From contig MSJI02000731.1 of the NCBI GenBank assembly GCA_001931905.2, positions 31,237-95,236 of the forward strand: DNA of 64,000 nucleotides, given 5' to 3'. This document shows positions 1 to 10,820 of the stretch, in pieces. The notes beneath the pieces were generated by a model. It had not been told where the DNA came from, did no database searches, and worked only from the letters and a program-made list of their open reading frames with translations. The position numbers and the translations under genes are program-made. Numbering within the stretch: position 1 is the first letter of the stretch; each line of letters begins with the position of its first letter. Source of the stretch: Cladosporium sp. IMV 00045 (lineage: Eukaryota > Ascomycota > Dothideomycetes > Cladosporiales > Cladosporiaceae).

Positions 1-1582
1 CCAGGCCTCTCGTGTTCCCACTCATCCCTCAAACAGGCATAGACGAAATCCGTCTCCAGAATCAACAGCGCGAGATTCCAGACGAGGGTGATGGCGTAGA
101 AGAAATTGGCGTTGCCGCTGCCGGCGTAGATCCAGAGGTAGTGGAACGCCGGGCCCAAAAGCGTGGCGTACAGAAGGGCCGCGAGGGCGGGGAAGGGGTA
201 GCGGTGGGTTGATGTTACTGTTGGGCAAGTTTCGTTAGAAAAGGGGCGACTTCGGGTACGAATTTCTTGCGTTCTTTTGGTCAAGAAGAATCGATGTTTG
301 GGGGGCAGAACTTACTAGGAAACAAATGACCCATCAGAGTCGTCGTCGAAAGCCACGCTCCTACTTCTCCCACATTTGCGTACGGTTGGAAAATCGCCAG
401 CACGCCCAGCATGGCGACGACAGCCGCGAGGGGCTGGGTGCGCAGTCGTAGAGTGAAGGGCACGCTGTAGGCCAACATGTGCAGCCAGAAAACGCCGAGG
501 AAGAAGGAGCGGAAGGCGTCGAACATTTCCGTGAAGAAATACCACCACAGGCCTGGATTGGGGGTGAGGTCTGGGAGGGAGAGGGGCGTGAGATAGAGGG
601 ATTGGAGGAAGGAGAAGGAGGGGAGGATGAGGCGGGAGAGGCCAAGGAGGATGAGAGTTGTGAGGGTGTAAAGGGAGAGGAACTGGAGGCTGAAGTGAAG
701 AGCTGTTGGTTTGGTTCTTGTCGTCTTGGGGGTTGTTGGTTTGCTGTCCTGCTTAGTAGAAGGCGGCGCTTGTGCTTTGCAGACTTGATCATAGCAAAGG
801 AGGCCAATGGGTGGAAGGAGTAGCAGAGGGTGTAGGCTGGTATAGCTTGCAAGCGCCAGAGCATATGATGTAGCTAAGGTGTTGGCTTGAGTGGCATGGC
901 GGATACTCAGCAGCACGAAAAATGTCGTGAAGACAGTGGTCGGTCGTGCCAGGCATGTCAACAACACAAAAGGATTGAACAAGATAAACGGCCGCCACGG
1001 ACACGGGTTTCCAGCCTTGACCACGTCGCGGTGAGGTGTATACGCTGGACAGAGAGGCGACACCAGAAGCGGCGATCTCATACAGACAATCGGCCGAGAG
1101 AACATCGAGGGCGGTATACAAGATGATGCTGATCAAGCGGCCGAAGTAGGAGGAAGGCGAAGGGAGGATGGAGAACAAGGGCAGGAACAACGGCGCCTTT
1201 TCACGTGTATCAGTGTCAATGTGCTGTCTGGACTGAAGAGTGTATACGGTTATATCTGTGCTGACCTGGTAGAAGATGCCGCCATCATATGGATCTAGGC
1301 CACGTTGGTATAGGAAGAGACCTTCCTGCACTGCACACCAATCTCAGCTCCTGCGCTTTCTCTTGACCAATATGGCTTCTTGTTCGATTGACTATAGTCC
1401 TTGCCATGTCGTCCCTACATACGTCTTTTGAAGGAGTTGACCGGTGTTGAGATCTCGGCGCGCAGGGTGAGGAGATCTGGCAGTGCTGGGAATGCTATGG
1501 GCAAGAGGAGGCGCAGGGCGACGGCGGAGGTGAACAAGATGCGTTTCGGATGCTCATTGTAGAGCTGGGCGAGGGCGTTCAT
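1..1582 (-). CDS. PIGU: GPI transamidase subunit PIG-U (Gab1/Cdc91), 3' end cut by window, apparent frameshift
   Basis: This is a multispanning ER membrane subunit of the GPI transamidase, which attaches GPI anchors to proteins. Four exons are visible: 1582-1423, 1330-1266, 1196-316 and 217-<1. Joined, they give the family order: an N-terminal helix, then LQEGLFLYQRGLDPYDGG, then SADCLYEIA, then FNPFVLLTCLARPT, then the hallmark NPGLWWYFFTEMFDAF, and a C-terminal WIYAGSGNANFFYAITL segment that runs off the left edge. Homology passes from one frame (ending KPVSVAAVYL) to another (starting FNPFVLLTC) at about position 980, with no room for an intron. One extra base there explains it. The start ATG at 1582 opens a typical signal-anchor-like MNALAQLYNEHPKR. 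It is divergent from NOP7, 299 bp apart. Identity is seen from several conserved blocks. Whether the frameshift is real or a sequence error is open. Confidence 0.88.
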
Positions 1583-1881
1583 GGTTGGGGGATGTGTTGT
1601 ATCATCCTTGGTGGAGGGTTATCACATCAAATAGAACAACGAGTAGTGTCAGTAAGGTAATATTGATTGATGAATTGATTAAAAGCTCCGGGTAATGGAA
1701 TCAGGGTGCTGTGTCACCACCGAGCGCGGGCTGACCCCCATCTCGGTGCCGATCAGTGCTTCCCCGGATTTTGCGAGAGAGAAGCGACGCTGGATTTTTT
1801 GGACCTGGAACTTTTTGCGTGCAATCTTCAATCTCCACCACCAACCTCACACCCAACCCTCACCACGTCCACACCCCAGCC
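1583..1881. promoter_or_regulatory. Divergent promoter region PIGU / NOP7
   Basis: This 299-bp stretch lies between two start codons that point away from each other, so it must hold both promoters. No TATA-like element or strong motif stands out. The NOP7 side is rich in CCACC/CAACC pyrimidine-biased leader sequence just before its ATG. Confidence 0.5.
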
Positions 1882-3992
1882 ATGGCGAGGATCAAGAAGA
1901 AGGGTATGACATCTGAAATAATCAGCGACCTTATTCATGCTAATAACATACCCCAGGCACCGCTGGCAATGCCAAAAACTACATGACCCGCTCGCAGGCG
2001 GTCCGCAAACTGCAACTCTCCCTCCCAGACTTCCGCCGACTATGTATCTTCAAAGGAATCTACCCTCGCGAGCCGCGCAACAAGAAGCGCGTGAACAAGT
2101 CTTCCACCGCCTCCACCACATTCTACTACACCAAGGACATCCAGTACCTACTCCACGAGCCGCTGCTAGCCAAGTTCCGCGACCAGAAAGCCCTCGCAAA
2201 GAAGATTAGCAAGGCCCTCGGCCGCAACGATGTCGGCGATGCCGCGCGCTTCGAGAAGAACCTCACTCCCAAGTTGAAGCTGGATCACATCATCAAGGAG
2301 CGCTACCCCACCTTCGTCGATGCGCTCAGAGATTTGGACGATGCGCTGAGCATGCTTTTCCTGTTCGCCAACCTGCCCGGCAACCAGAATGTGCCGCCCA
2401 AGATGATCGCCAGGTGCCAGCGTTTGACGATGGAGTTTGAGCACTTTTTGATCAGGACACACGCCATGAGGAAGAGCTTTCTGAGTATCAAGGGAATCTA
2501 CTACCAGGCCACCATTCAGGGCCAGGATATTCTGTGGCTGGTTCCCTACAAGTTTGTGCAGACTGCCGGTCCCGATGTCGACTTCAGAATCATGGCCACC
2601 TTTGTCGAGTTCTACGCCACGCTTCTCAGCTTCGTCAACTACCGACTCTACTCCAGCATCGGACTGGTCTACCCTCCCAGATTCGACCTCAAGAGCGAAG
2701 AGCAAGGTGCGGAACTGAACGCTTTCCAGTTGGAAGGACAGCAACTTGAGGAGCAGGCAGAGGCCGCCAGCCTGATGGACACTGGCGCAAACGAGAAGGC
2801 ACAGGCAGAGGCGGACAGATTACTCGCCGACCCTGAAGCAGAGCAAAACGGCGAGCCTCAATCATCATACGCCACCGCGCCTGAGACGTCCGTCGTGGAA
2901 AAGAGCGAGACTGGCGAGCCTACCGAAACCCCACTCGCAGCCCTCGACCAATTCGCTTCAATAGACCCCAACGCCGACGCTCTCCAGCAGCCCTCTCTCA
3001 CCGCAGACTCTCAGGTCGCCGGCAAGCTTTTCTCTCCCTTCACCTTCTTCCTGAACCGCGAGACCCCCCGTCACTCTCTCGAGTTCCTCCTCAAGGCCTT
3101 CGGCTGCCGCCGCGTCGGCTGGGACAGCACCCTCGGCGAAGGCGCCTACTGCGACGCGTCCGACCCCCGCATCACCCACCAAGTCATCGACCGCCCTGAG
3201 ATCCCTGTCCCCGACCCCGAGGACGACGACGAAGACGCCGCCGCCGCGCGCAAGGCCAACGAACGCGTCCCCGGCCGCATCTACGTCCAACCCCAGTGGA
3301 TCTGGGACTCCATCAACGCCGGCCAGCTGCAGCGTCCGGACCTTTACGCTCCTGGCGCCACTCTCCCACCCCATCTCAGCCCGTGGGTCAAGCCCAAAAA
3401 GGGCGAGTACGATCCCACGAAGTCCCTCGAGGAGCAGGAACTGGAAGGCGAGGCCGAAGCCGCCGCCGTGGCAGACGAAGACTCCGAGAGCGAAGACGAA
3501 GCAACCAGCGCGAGCGACGACAAGCAAGCCGCAGACCTCGACGACGAAGCAGCCGACATCGAGCAAGGCGAAGGCATGGACGTCAACCTGGCGGGCTCCG
3601 ACGACGACGAGTCGTCAGAAGCCGAGGCCGACGACGATGAATTCGGCGGCTTCTCCGGCGACGAAGACACCACCGCCGCCTCAGCCGAGCAGAGCGCCTC
3701 GACCGCCGCGCTCGCCCACCAGGCCGAACTGGAAGCCGAAGCGCGCGGGCAGACAGTCAAGGCTTCCAAGCCTCCCACGGCGAAGGAGAAGGTCGCCGCG
3801 GCCAAGGACAAGCGCAGCAAGGCCGAGCGCGAGGCCGACGAGGACCTCGAGCGCCGCAAGATGATGGCGCCCCGGCGCAAGCGCAAGATGTACGAGAAGA
3901 TGGTGTATTCCAATGCCAGGAAGGATGAGGAGGCGGAGAGGTTGAGGGAGAAGAGGAGGAAGATTGAGAGGAAGGGGAAGAAGGCTGCGTAA
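1882..3992 (+). CDS. NOP7: Pescadillo homologue NOP7 (60S ribosome biogenesis)
   Basis: A nucleolar PeBoW-complex subunit needed for processing of pre-rRNA to 25S/5.8S and for 60S assembly. A 22-nt first exon (1882-1903) is followed by a 53-nt intron (1904-1956) and a long second exon, giving 685 residues. The start [16 protein letters not shown] matches the very conserved pescadillo N-terminus. The pescadillo domain follows ([20 protein letters not shown], then [12 protein letters not shown]). A BRCT domain lies near residues 360-470 (around [14 protein letters not shown]). The C-terminus is long, acidic and Glu/Asp/Ala-rich, ending in a basic [13 protein letters not shown] tail. Length and domain order are normal for fungal Nop7. 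The ATG at 1882 is chosen because the conserved N-terminus is only recovered by splicing. Confidence 0.96.
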
Positions 3993-4759
3993 GCGAAACG
4001 AAGTGAAGAAAAGGTGTTGCAACTAATTTTCCCCGAATCAATCAATCTACTACACAAAAGAAGTTTTGGAGCGTTTGGGGTTCCAGGAGTTTTTTTCCTT
4101 GCTAGAAAAGTCTTTGTTGTTAAGGGGTAGGCGCGTGTGTATGTATGAATATTCGCTATAAAAAAGAAACATACCTTACGTTGCTCACTTCCTCTTCACA
4201 TCTGATCATATCTGTCAAATCTTTCGATCATATCGAATCACGCTCAAAGCACTAGCGGACCACCTCTACGACCTCCCTCAATCTCTACATGTAATAACTC
4301 TTGACCTTTGAGTTTCGTCCAAAGTCAACAACGCCACTGGAGCGAGAAGTGAGGACTAGCAAAGAAAAATTGCTGTGCATTGATTGATCGGATCGGAAAG
4401 TTGGCGAAGATATGACGGAGGAATTTAATGAAATGACAGGCTGCAGAAGAATAAATGTTGATTTTTTATAAATTTCGTACCGGAAGGGGTATCTACTTCT
4501 TCTCTTTTCGCCGCCAAATCTATATACGCCTTGGTCAGATAGGGAAATGATGAATCTCGCTGCATAGCTAAGGTGGCCAGACGATATGAAGGTAAGCAAG
4601 CACGAAACCAGCCAACAGCATAATTCCAGCCAGCAAACACCAACAAGGCAGAGAATCCACACGATCCCCATTCTCGCTTTTTCGGTCCAATGCTATTTCG
4701 TTCCAAGTCTGGTTTCCGATTCCTTTTTTTTTTCTTTACTACTACATCTGCAATCCAGC
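3993..4759. other. Convergent intergenic region NOP7 / LOS1
   Basis: 767 bp between two converging 3' ends. It holds AT-rich stretches and A/T runs fitting 3' UTRs and poly(A) signals (for example gctataaaaaagaaac near 4155, and a T run near 4725). No gene is seen. Confidence 0.5.
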
Positions 4760-7700
4760 TCAACTCTTAGCGCCCTGCACGAACCCCGCGAAAAACTTCT
4801 TAAACCCAAGCACATCGTCGCCCTCAGCGTGCTTGACAAACTCGAGCGCACCGGCCTCGCCCGCGCCCAAACCCCTCAATTCCGCCAGCAACTGCTCTCT
4901 ATACACATTGCCCGTCTTTCTGAGAATCGTCCACTGCAGCGCGGCAGCTTCCTGGAGCACACTCCTGATCTGCGCGTCGCCGGGGCTGAAAGCCGGTGCA
5001 GAAATGAGAGCCCATGGCAGCGGTGCGAAGGTGGAGAGGACGAAGCTGTCGAAGCCGGGAAGGGCGGGGTTGGGCGGTGCGGTGGAGGAGGGGGAGACGT
5101 CGGGCCCGCCCCAGATGGTGGTCATGCGGGTGAGGACGGAGAGGGCGAGGCGGGCGGTGGGGGGGTCGCTGGGGTCTTGGGAGAAGTGGGTGATGGTGGT
5201 GAGGAAGGTGTCGAAGGTGGATTGGTTGGTGGGGCTGACGAGGACGGAGCCCAGGTCATTGTTGAGGATGACGAGGATGAAGTTCAGGTATTGGAGTTTC
5301 AGCTCTTTGAGTTGGATGCTGTCGTCTGTGCCGGAGACGGGGGCGGACATGCCGGCGAAGACTTTTTGGAGGAGGGGGGAGAGGAGTTGGTCCAGGATGG
5401 TGAAGATTTCCGACTTGAAGCCGTAGACGACTTGGACGAGGAGCCGGAGGAACATGGCCATTTCGTCGTTGGAGGAGGCGGGGGAGAGGAGGCCTTCGAT
5501 CCAGCGGGGGAGTTGGGGGAGGATGCGAGATCCGAGGACGCCCATGAGACGGCTGAAGGAGTGTCTAGCTGCAGTGCGGATCTCGAGGGAGTTTTTGACT
5601 TCGCCAATAGCAGCGAGCATGTTTTCACTGGCTTGTCCGAATACGTCCGAAACTTCACTTGGAGGTGGACCGCCGGATTTCGAACCAGGCGTCCAGTCCG
5701 AAAAGCCGCTTGCGAGAGTACCAAAGGCCATGATGATGTGGTGAACCTGCAATGTAGCTCGCTCGTCCCCGGCCTTCGCTGCAGCAACGCTGTTGCTCAA
5801 GTCTGCCTCCAGTGGGTTAATAACGTAGCTGGCAACCTGGACCTTGGTCTCGGCAGGGACTGCATGCGCAGAAGCGACGCAGCCAACAGCCTCGAAGAGG
5901 AACAGCTGCGCTGTGAAGACAGCATCGGCTGATTGGTCGTCTCCATCACTGGACATGTCCTCTTCCTCACGGTCCTCCGGCAGCTCAGCCTTGACCTTGA
6001 GCAGGTCACCCATAGCCTGGATGATGGTTTGCGCGACGTCACCCAGCTGAGGGCGCAGGTGGCGGACGAAGCGCTGGAAAAGGTACCACGAACGTAAGCG
6101 CACTTTGACGTGGTTGCTGCGGACAAAAGACACAAAGTTCTCGAGCACCTTGTGGATGAGAGCAGGGTTTTGCTCGAAGTACTGCATGTAGCGGCAGCAG
6201 ATCTCCATGTATTGAAGCTGGATGGCCGGGTGTGGGTAAGAGGCGAGGCCGGTGTTGACCATCTTATCCATCATCTCCAGCAGACGTTGTGAGGCGAGGG
6301 ATGAAGGGACGCTCTTCGCGTACAGGCCACCATTCTTGACAGCGAGTTCTCCAAACAAGAACATCTCGTGCAGCGCCAAGTCAAGGTCGCGCCAGTTGGG
6401 CTTCTCAGGGCTTTCTATGCGGCTGAGAGTGTCACCGACGACCTTACTGAGCACGTCGATGACGAGCGTCTCGTCAACGGCCGCGACAGTTTGCTGGAGC
6501 ACATGCAGGCGCTTTCTCAATTCTTGGAACTCCGCCTCATCGGTAGCCTCGTCCTCCTCACCCCACGACGCGGTCTCGTCATACTTCATCTTAGCGACAA
6601 TGGGCTCAAGGATGGCAGGAAGCAAGCCACTGTAATGGCTAGGCAGCCCACCTTTTGACTTGACGAATTTTCTGAACATCGTGAGCAGATCCGTCAGAGA
6701 AGGGATGACCGCCGAGCAAATTTCGTCGTATTCGTCGGAGAAGAAGCGGAGCAAGCAGGGCATGAAGTTCTGCAGCTCGACGTCTGCTTTTGAGCGAGTT
6801 TCCGCATCGACCGAGTCGTTGTCGAGGACCTTTACGATGTCGAACATGACGTTGTTCACGAGCTTTGCCACGGTTTCGGCGAGGTCTGTGTCGTAGTTCG
6901 GGGTAGTGCGCAATTCTGACAGTGCAGGACTTGCGACGAGTTGCTCTACGATGGTTCCCAGGTTGAGATAGCGAATCAGCTCGATCTTGTCCCCAGCACT
7001 CATCTTCTTGCCCACCGTTTCGGTGAACGTATCGATAGCCGCGTCTCTGGCCTTTGATTCCTTGCTTTCTGTCCCAGAGCTGCCTTGCTGACCCGCGAGT
7101 TGCAACAGGGCGCTCTGAATGTTCTGATTGATGACCAGCCAAATGTCAATCCAGCTCACCCACTTAGCCACGGTTCTGAGGCAAGCCTCCACGATCCCAA
7201 GGTCGATATCCTGCCACCTCGACAGAATCTCTTGCCATGTCGCCGCGATCTTGTTGACATCTCTTGCACGCACGAGGTCTTTGAGCTCCGTGCTCCGCTT
7301 CGCCTCCTCCGGTGTACGGGGAATAAGCTGATCGGCGATCTCGTCGTGAACAGAGCCCACGATGCGGAGGTAGAGGATGGTAGCGGGCGGGTTTGCGGTG
7401 CCGATGTTGGAGCCCTCGCCCGCGAGTGATCTGAAATCGTCGAAGAAGCTGGTCCAGTCCGAGGGATACAAGTAAGTGAAGAGGTAGGTGAAAGTCTGTG
7501 TGAGCTTGTTCTGGATGGACGGGCTGTCCACTTCCTGCGAGCCGACGTCGTAGCGCTGGCGGACGTATCCCATCAGACTGTCGCGGACGTACACCAGGCT
7601 CTGCTGGTCCAGGTTCTGCGTCTGAACGGCATTGTTCAGGATCTCGAGTGCGACGACCCGCACCACTTCTGAAGGCGCCGTGGGGCGCACGAAGAGTGTG

Positions 7701-7828
7701 AGACAGACTTGCCAGCCGTTCGGGTCCTGGCGCAGCTGGTTGAGGAAATCGTAGGCCTGGGCCTTGAGGTTGTTGTCGGTGGAGGGGTTGAATGCGATTT
7801 CGATCGCATTCTCGACTTGTGCGTCCAT
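4760..7828 (-). CDS. LOS1: Exportin-T / LOS1 (tRNA nuclear export receptor)
   Basis: A karyopherin-beta family receptor that carries mature tRNA out of the nucleus with Ran-GTP. It is a single uninterrupted exon of 1,022 residues, the usual length for fungal Los1. The N-terminus (MDAQVENAIEIAFNP, LKAQAYDFLNQL, DPNGWQVC) and the exportin-1-like segment (LTQTFTYLFTYLYPSDWTSFFDDF) are characteristic. The rest is alpha-helical HEAT-repeat sequence, including EICCRYMQYF and VKVRLRSWYLFQRFVRHLR. There is an acidic insert, REEEDMSSDGDDQS. No catalytic residues are expected. The start ATG at 7828 gives the canonical amino end. Confidence 0.95.
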   Translation of the reverse strand: MDAQVENAIEIAFNPSTDNNLKAQAYDFLNQLRQDPNGWQVCLTLFVRPTAPSEVVRVVALEILNNAVQTQNLDQQSLVYVRDSLMGYVRQRYDVGSQEVDSPSIQNKLTQTFTYLFTYLYPSDWTSFFDDFRSLAGEGSNIGTANPPATILYLRIVGSVHDEIADQLIPRTPEEAKRSTELKDLVRARDVNKIAATWQEILSRWQDIDLGIVEACLRTVAKWVSWIDIWLVINQNIQSALLQLAGQQGSSGTESKESKARDAAIDTFTETVGKKMSAGDKIELIRYLNLGTIVEQLVASPALSELRTTPNYDTDLAETVAKLVNNVMFDIVKVLDNDSVDAETRSKADVELQNFMPCLLRFFSDEYDEICSAVIPSLTDLLTMFRKFVKSKGGLPSHYSGLLPAILEPIVAKMKYDETASWGEEDEATDEAEFQELRKRLHVLQQTVAAVDETLVIDVLSKVVGDTLSRIESPEKPNWRDLDLALHEMFLFGELAVKNGGLYAKSVPSSLASQRLLEMMDKMVNTGLASYPHPAIQLQYMEICCRYMQYFEQNPALIHKVLENFVSFVRSNHVKVRLRSWYLFQRFVRHLRPQLGDVAQTIIQAMGDLLKVKAELPEDREEEDMSSDGDDQSADAVFTAQLFLFEAVGCVASAHAVPAETKVQVASYVINPLEADLSNSVAAAKAGDERATLQVHHIIMAFGTLASGFSDWTPGSKSGGPPPSEVSDVFGQASENMLAAIGEVKNSLEIRTAARHSFSRLMGVLGSRILPQLPRWIEGLLSPASSNDEMAMFLRLLVQVVYGFKSEIFTILDQLLSPLLQKVFAGMSAPVSGTDDSIQLKELKLQYLNFILVILNNDLGSVLVSPTNQSTFDTFLTTITHFSQDPSDPPTARLALSVLTRMTTIWGGPDVSPSSTAPPNPALPGFDSFVLSTFAPLPWALISAPAFSPGDAQIRSVLQEAAALQWTILRKTGNVYREQLLAELRGLGAGEAGALEFVKHAEGDDVLGFKKFFAGFVQGAKS

Positions 7829-8724
7829 TTTTGGATGTGCGTGTGGTTCGTTGGTGGCTCGTGTGTGCTTCTCTTGTGATTATATCGTTCAATGCCTTGG
7901 CAGCGCGCCTTGCTCACGCTGCCTCGTTCGGCACAACTTTACTGAGACATTGCTTCCTGCTCTTTTAATCCAGTAATAATGTGTAGTGAAGGCTGTTGAG
8001 TCGGTCCAGCGGTGAGTCAATGCGCCACTGAAGCCGTGCGGTGTTTGTTAAGAAGCGAGTCGGCGCCCGTAGAGATCCAGATGCAGAAAGTCCGGCAAGC
8101 AAAGAGACTCGTAATACGTGCAGTCGTGTGTTGTGGGATTGGTATGTGGTTGATTTAGTGTTGCAAGCAAGGTGTCTTGTGATGATTTCCGCTGCAAAAT
8201 CTCGCCCCCGCAGTCCCTCTCTCTCGCTTTCTGCATGTTCGGTGGGGAATTCACTTCAGTCAGAGTTCATGGCACGTGCCATTTGCATACGTCAATTTAT
8301 GAAACCACCGACCTTCCGCAAGTGTGCAAAATGGAACGAGGGATTCTGGTTTTCTCACATACCAAAGTCATTAATATAGTGGGAAAATTTTTCTGTTCGT
8401 TGTAAGCCGATAACACGGAAAGAAATCAAATCAAAGCTCAAACCAGGCAAAAAAGCCAGCGAACCTTTGAAGCATGCTCTGCAGACCCTGAAAAATAGAT
8501 ATGTTGGAATAGTTGAATCAAGATGGACATCTCTTGAGTTACCGCATCGTTTGACTCTTTCATAGCATCGCCATACAGGAACAGTAGCCACAATTGATGA
8601 GAAGAGTTAAATTTCAGAAACGATCGCTCATGAAAGACTTCGATGCTTTCAACCAAGCGATGATTAAGATGCTACCAGGGGTATCTGTACTAAAAGCAAA
8701 GAAGAAACGCCACGCTAAACTTTT
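7829..8724. other. Intergenic region upstream of LOS1 / downstream of TFIIIA-like gene
   Basis: 896 bp holding the LOS1 promoter (left part) and the 3' flank of the zinc-finger gene (right part). A perfect 10-bp palindrome, ggcacgtgcc, lies at 8271-8280. It contains CACGTG, the core bound by bHLH regulators. Nothing else with coding character is seen. Confidence 0.45.
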
Positions 8725-10485
8725 TCACATCCCAGACAAAGCTGGATCGATAGCATCCTCGCCCATGCCCGTATCTTGCACCGCGTGGGGCTGCAGGAAA
8801 TCCCCCAAGCCATTGCCCACGACCGGCGGCATCATCTGATCGTGGTTCTGTTTCTCGAGCTGAAGGCCTTCGACCAAACGACGCCTCAGCTCGCGGTCTT
8901 CCTCTGCTTCCAACTCTTCACCTCCACCGATCCAGAACTTGCCGCCTTCGTGTGCCTCTCGCTCGACCAGAGCGTCGTTGAAATCGTCGATGTTCCATTC
9001 GTGGACCATGTCCATGTGCGTTTCGAGGTCGCCGTTGCGCATGAAGCGTTGCGGACATGAACTTTCCAAACAAGCGATGGGGCGGTCTTTCTCGTAGCCG
9101 TACCCGGTGAGTAGCGAGGCAGCATCTTCCATCTTCTTGACCGCAGGAGACCGGACTCGACTACCTGGGGGTTTGCTCTTCTGGCCGGGCCTGGAGGTTC
9201 CTGGTAGATTCAAGTGCTGAGTGCGGACATGCTCTTCCAGGTTGGCCTTGGTGCCGAAACTGTAGCCACAGCCCTGGCCGTTCCAGCCTTCCGTCTTTTT
9301 ACTCTTGCTCAGATCAAATTGACCACAGATAAATTTCTTCGTCTTGGCGTGTACTGTTTGGATGTGCACTTTCATGTTACCAGCTTTGGTAAACTTCCTA
9401 CCGCATCCCGGTTCTGGACACTCGAACCGCTGGCGGTCGGTCAAAGAGGAATGCTCAATATCCATGTGTGCCACCAGAGCTCGATTGGTCTCGCAAGCCT
9501 TCCCGCAGGTACTGCAGGTTGGAGGGTGAACGATCTTGATGTGGGTTTGAAGCTCCGCGTAGGACGAAAAGCCGACTTGCGAGCTCTGCAATGACATTGC
9601 GTCGTCGACATCGTCCATGGCAGCATCCTCGTCATTTCCAGTCGGTGCACAAATCTGGCAGAAGTAACGCGCCCCAGAATGACAGCGTGCCTCGTGCGCC
9701 TTGAGCTGTCTCGGATTGGCGAAGGTTTGCCCGCACTCTTCAGCCTGGTCATCGTCCATTTCACCAATCTCCACATGGGTGCACCTGAAAGCCTTCTCGT
9801 TCAAATGGACCGACTTGATGTGCCTCTGCAGAGTTTCCTGTTTCCTGAACTCTTTCCCACACTCCTGACAGCGAGTCTGTTCCTTCTCTTCGTGCATGGC
9901 CATATGTCTGCGAAGCCTCGTGGCAGTATGAAAGCCTTTCCCACATTGCTCTTTCTGGTCGTTTTCAGCGTTGTGAATCTCGTATGTGCATACATAGCTG
10001 CGCTCATCGTTGTGTTTGGCCTTGATGTGAGCTTTGAGGTGCTCGTTGCGTAAGAAGCTCTTGTCGCAGCCTTCCTCCGTGCATGGAAATGGTCTCTCGT
10101 TGGTGTGGGAGCGAATGTGCATCTGAAGGCGGATGGGACGGTCAAAGGCCTTGTCGCAGCCTTCGTACGTGCATTTGAAGTTCTTTGCTCGCTTGGAGCT
10201 GGATGCCGAGGTGACCGATGTCCCAGCGACGGATTCGGCACGTTCGGTGCCAGGCGGAGAATCTTGCGAAGAAGGAGTACTTGCGAGTGTAGGAGTGGCT
10301 ATATCTTCTATCGGTGATCTGCTATCCCATAATCCACCGGCTTCATGTTGTTAGTGAGATGTACGGAAGATTAGTAGCGGTAAGTAGATAGACTGACCTT
10401 CATCCACGCGCTGCTTCTTGGCCGACAGATAGTCGGTCTCAGCAGCCGCAGCCCTTTTCTTCGACATCGCCGCCGCAGACGCCAT
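8725..10485 (-). CDS. TFIIIA-like C2H2 protein with ten zinc fingers
   Basis: Probable 5S rRNA gene transcription factor (TFIIIA), which binds the internal control region of 5S genes to recruit TFIIIC and Pol III. Exon 1 is 10485-10398, a 57-nt intron follows, and exon 2 is 10340-8725, giving 567 residues. After a disordered N-terminus with an SSSKRAKN basic patch there are ten C2H2 fingers. They begin CTYEGCDKAFDRPIRLQMH and end CLESSCPQRFMRNGDLETH. The first two have the regular TFIIIA linker HTNERPFPC. Fingers 3, 5 and 9 have very long cysteine-cysteine loops (about 14-18 residues). A long acidic C-terminus follows. The neighbour RPB6 is divergent. TFIIIA is inferred from finger number and spacing; another multi-finger regulator is less likely. 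Confidence 0.82.
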
Positions 10486-10820
10486 GTCTGGGAAACATGC
10501 AAAACGAGTCTGGACGAAACTAGGACTGCTCACGTGTCGAAACCAAATAAATATCTAATGCAACTTTTGTGATCGCGAGACCCTTGGCCGGTGTGGAGAA
10601 AAAGTAGCGGCTAGATCCGACCAGATCCGCGCTAGCGCCAAATGCAAGTTTAGAGGTCGCGCGCCGTCTTTCGAGAAATGTTGCTAAGAAGGCTTTCACA
10701 TGCAAAACATCCGTCTGTAAATCACCACAACCACCCCGACTCGATCCACCGACATCCATACACGCGCTGAGCGACCAGCGGCCACACTCATTACGAAACT
10801 TCGATACATCACAGTTCAAC
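10486..10820. promoter_or_regulatory. Divergent promoter region TFIIIA-like / RPB6
   Basis: 335 bp between two outward-facing start codons, so a shared bidirectional promoter. It contains a CACGTG core at about 10532. No TATA box is obvious. Confidence 0.5.

Noticed and set aside
1000..1070. A short intron explaining the PIG-U frame change (gtatacacc...caag, 28 nt, or gtcgcc...caag, 46 nt)
   Set aside because: The 28-nt intron is too short. The 46-nt one would delete the segment KPVSVAAVYL that matches PIG-U homologues directly next to FNPF.
2166..4057. Several long minus-strand open frames opposite NOP7
   Set aside because: They are shadows of the GC-rich, acidic-repeat coding strand, with no motifs.
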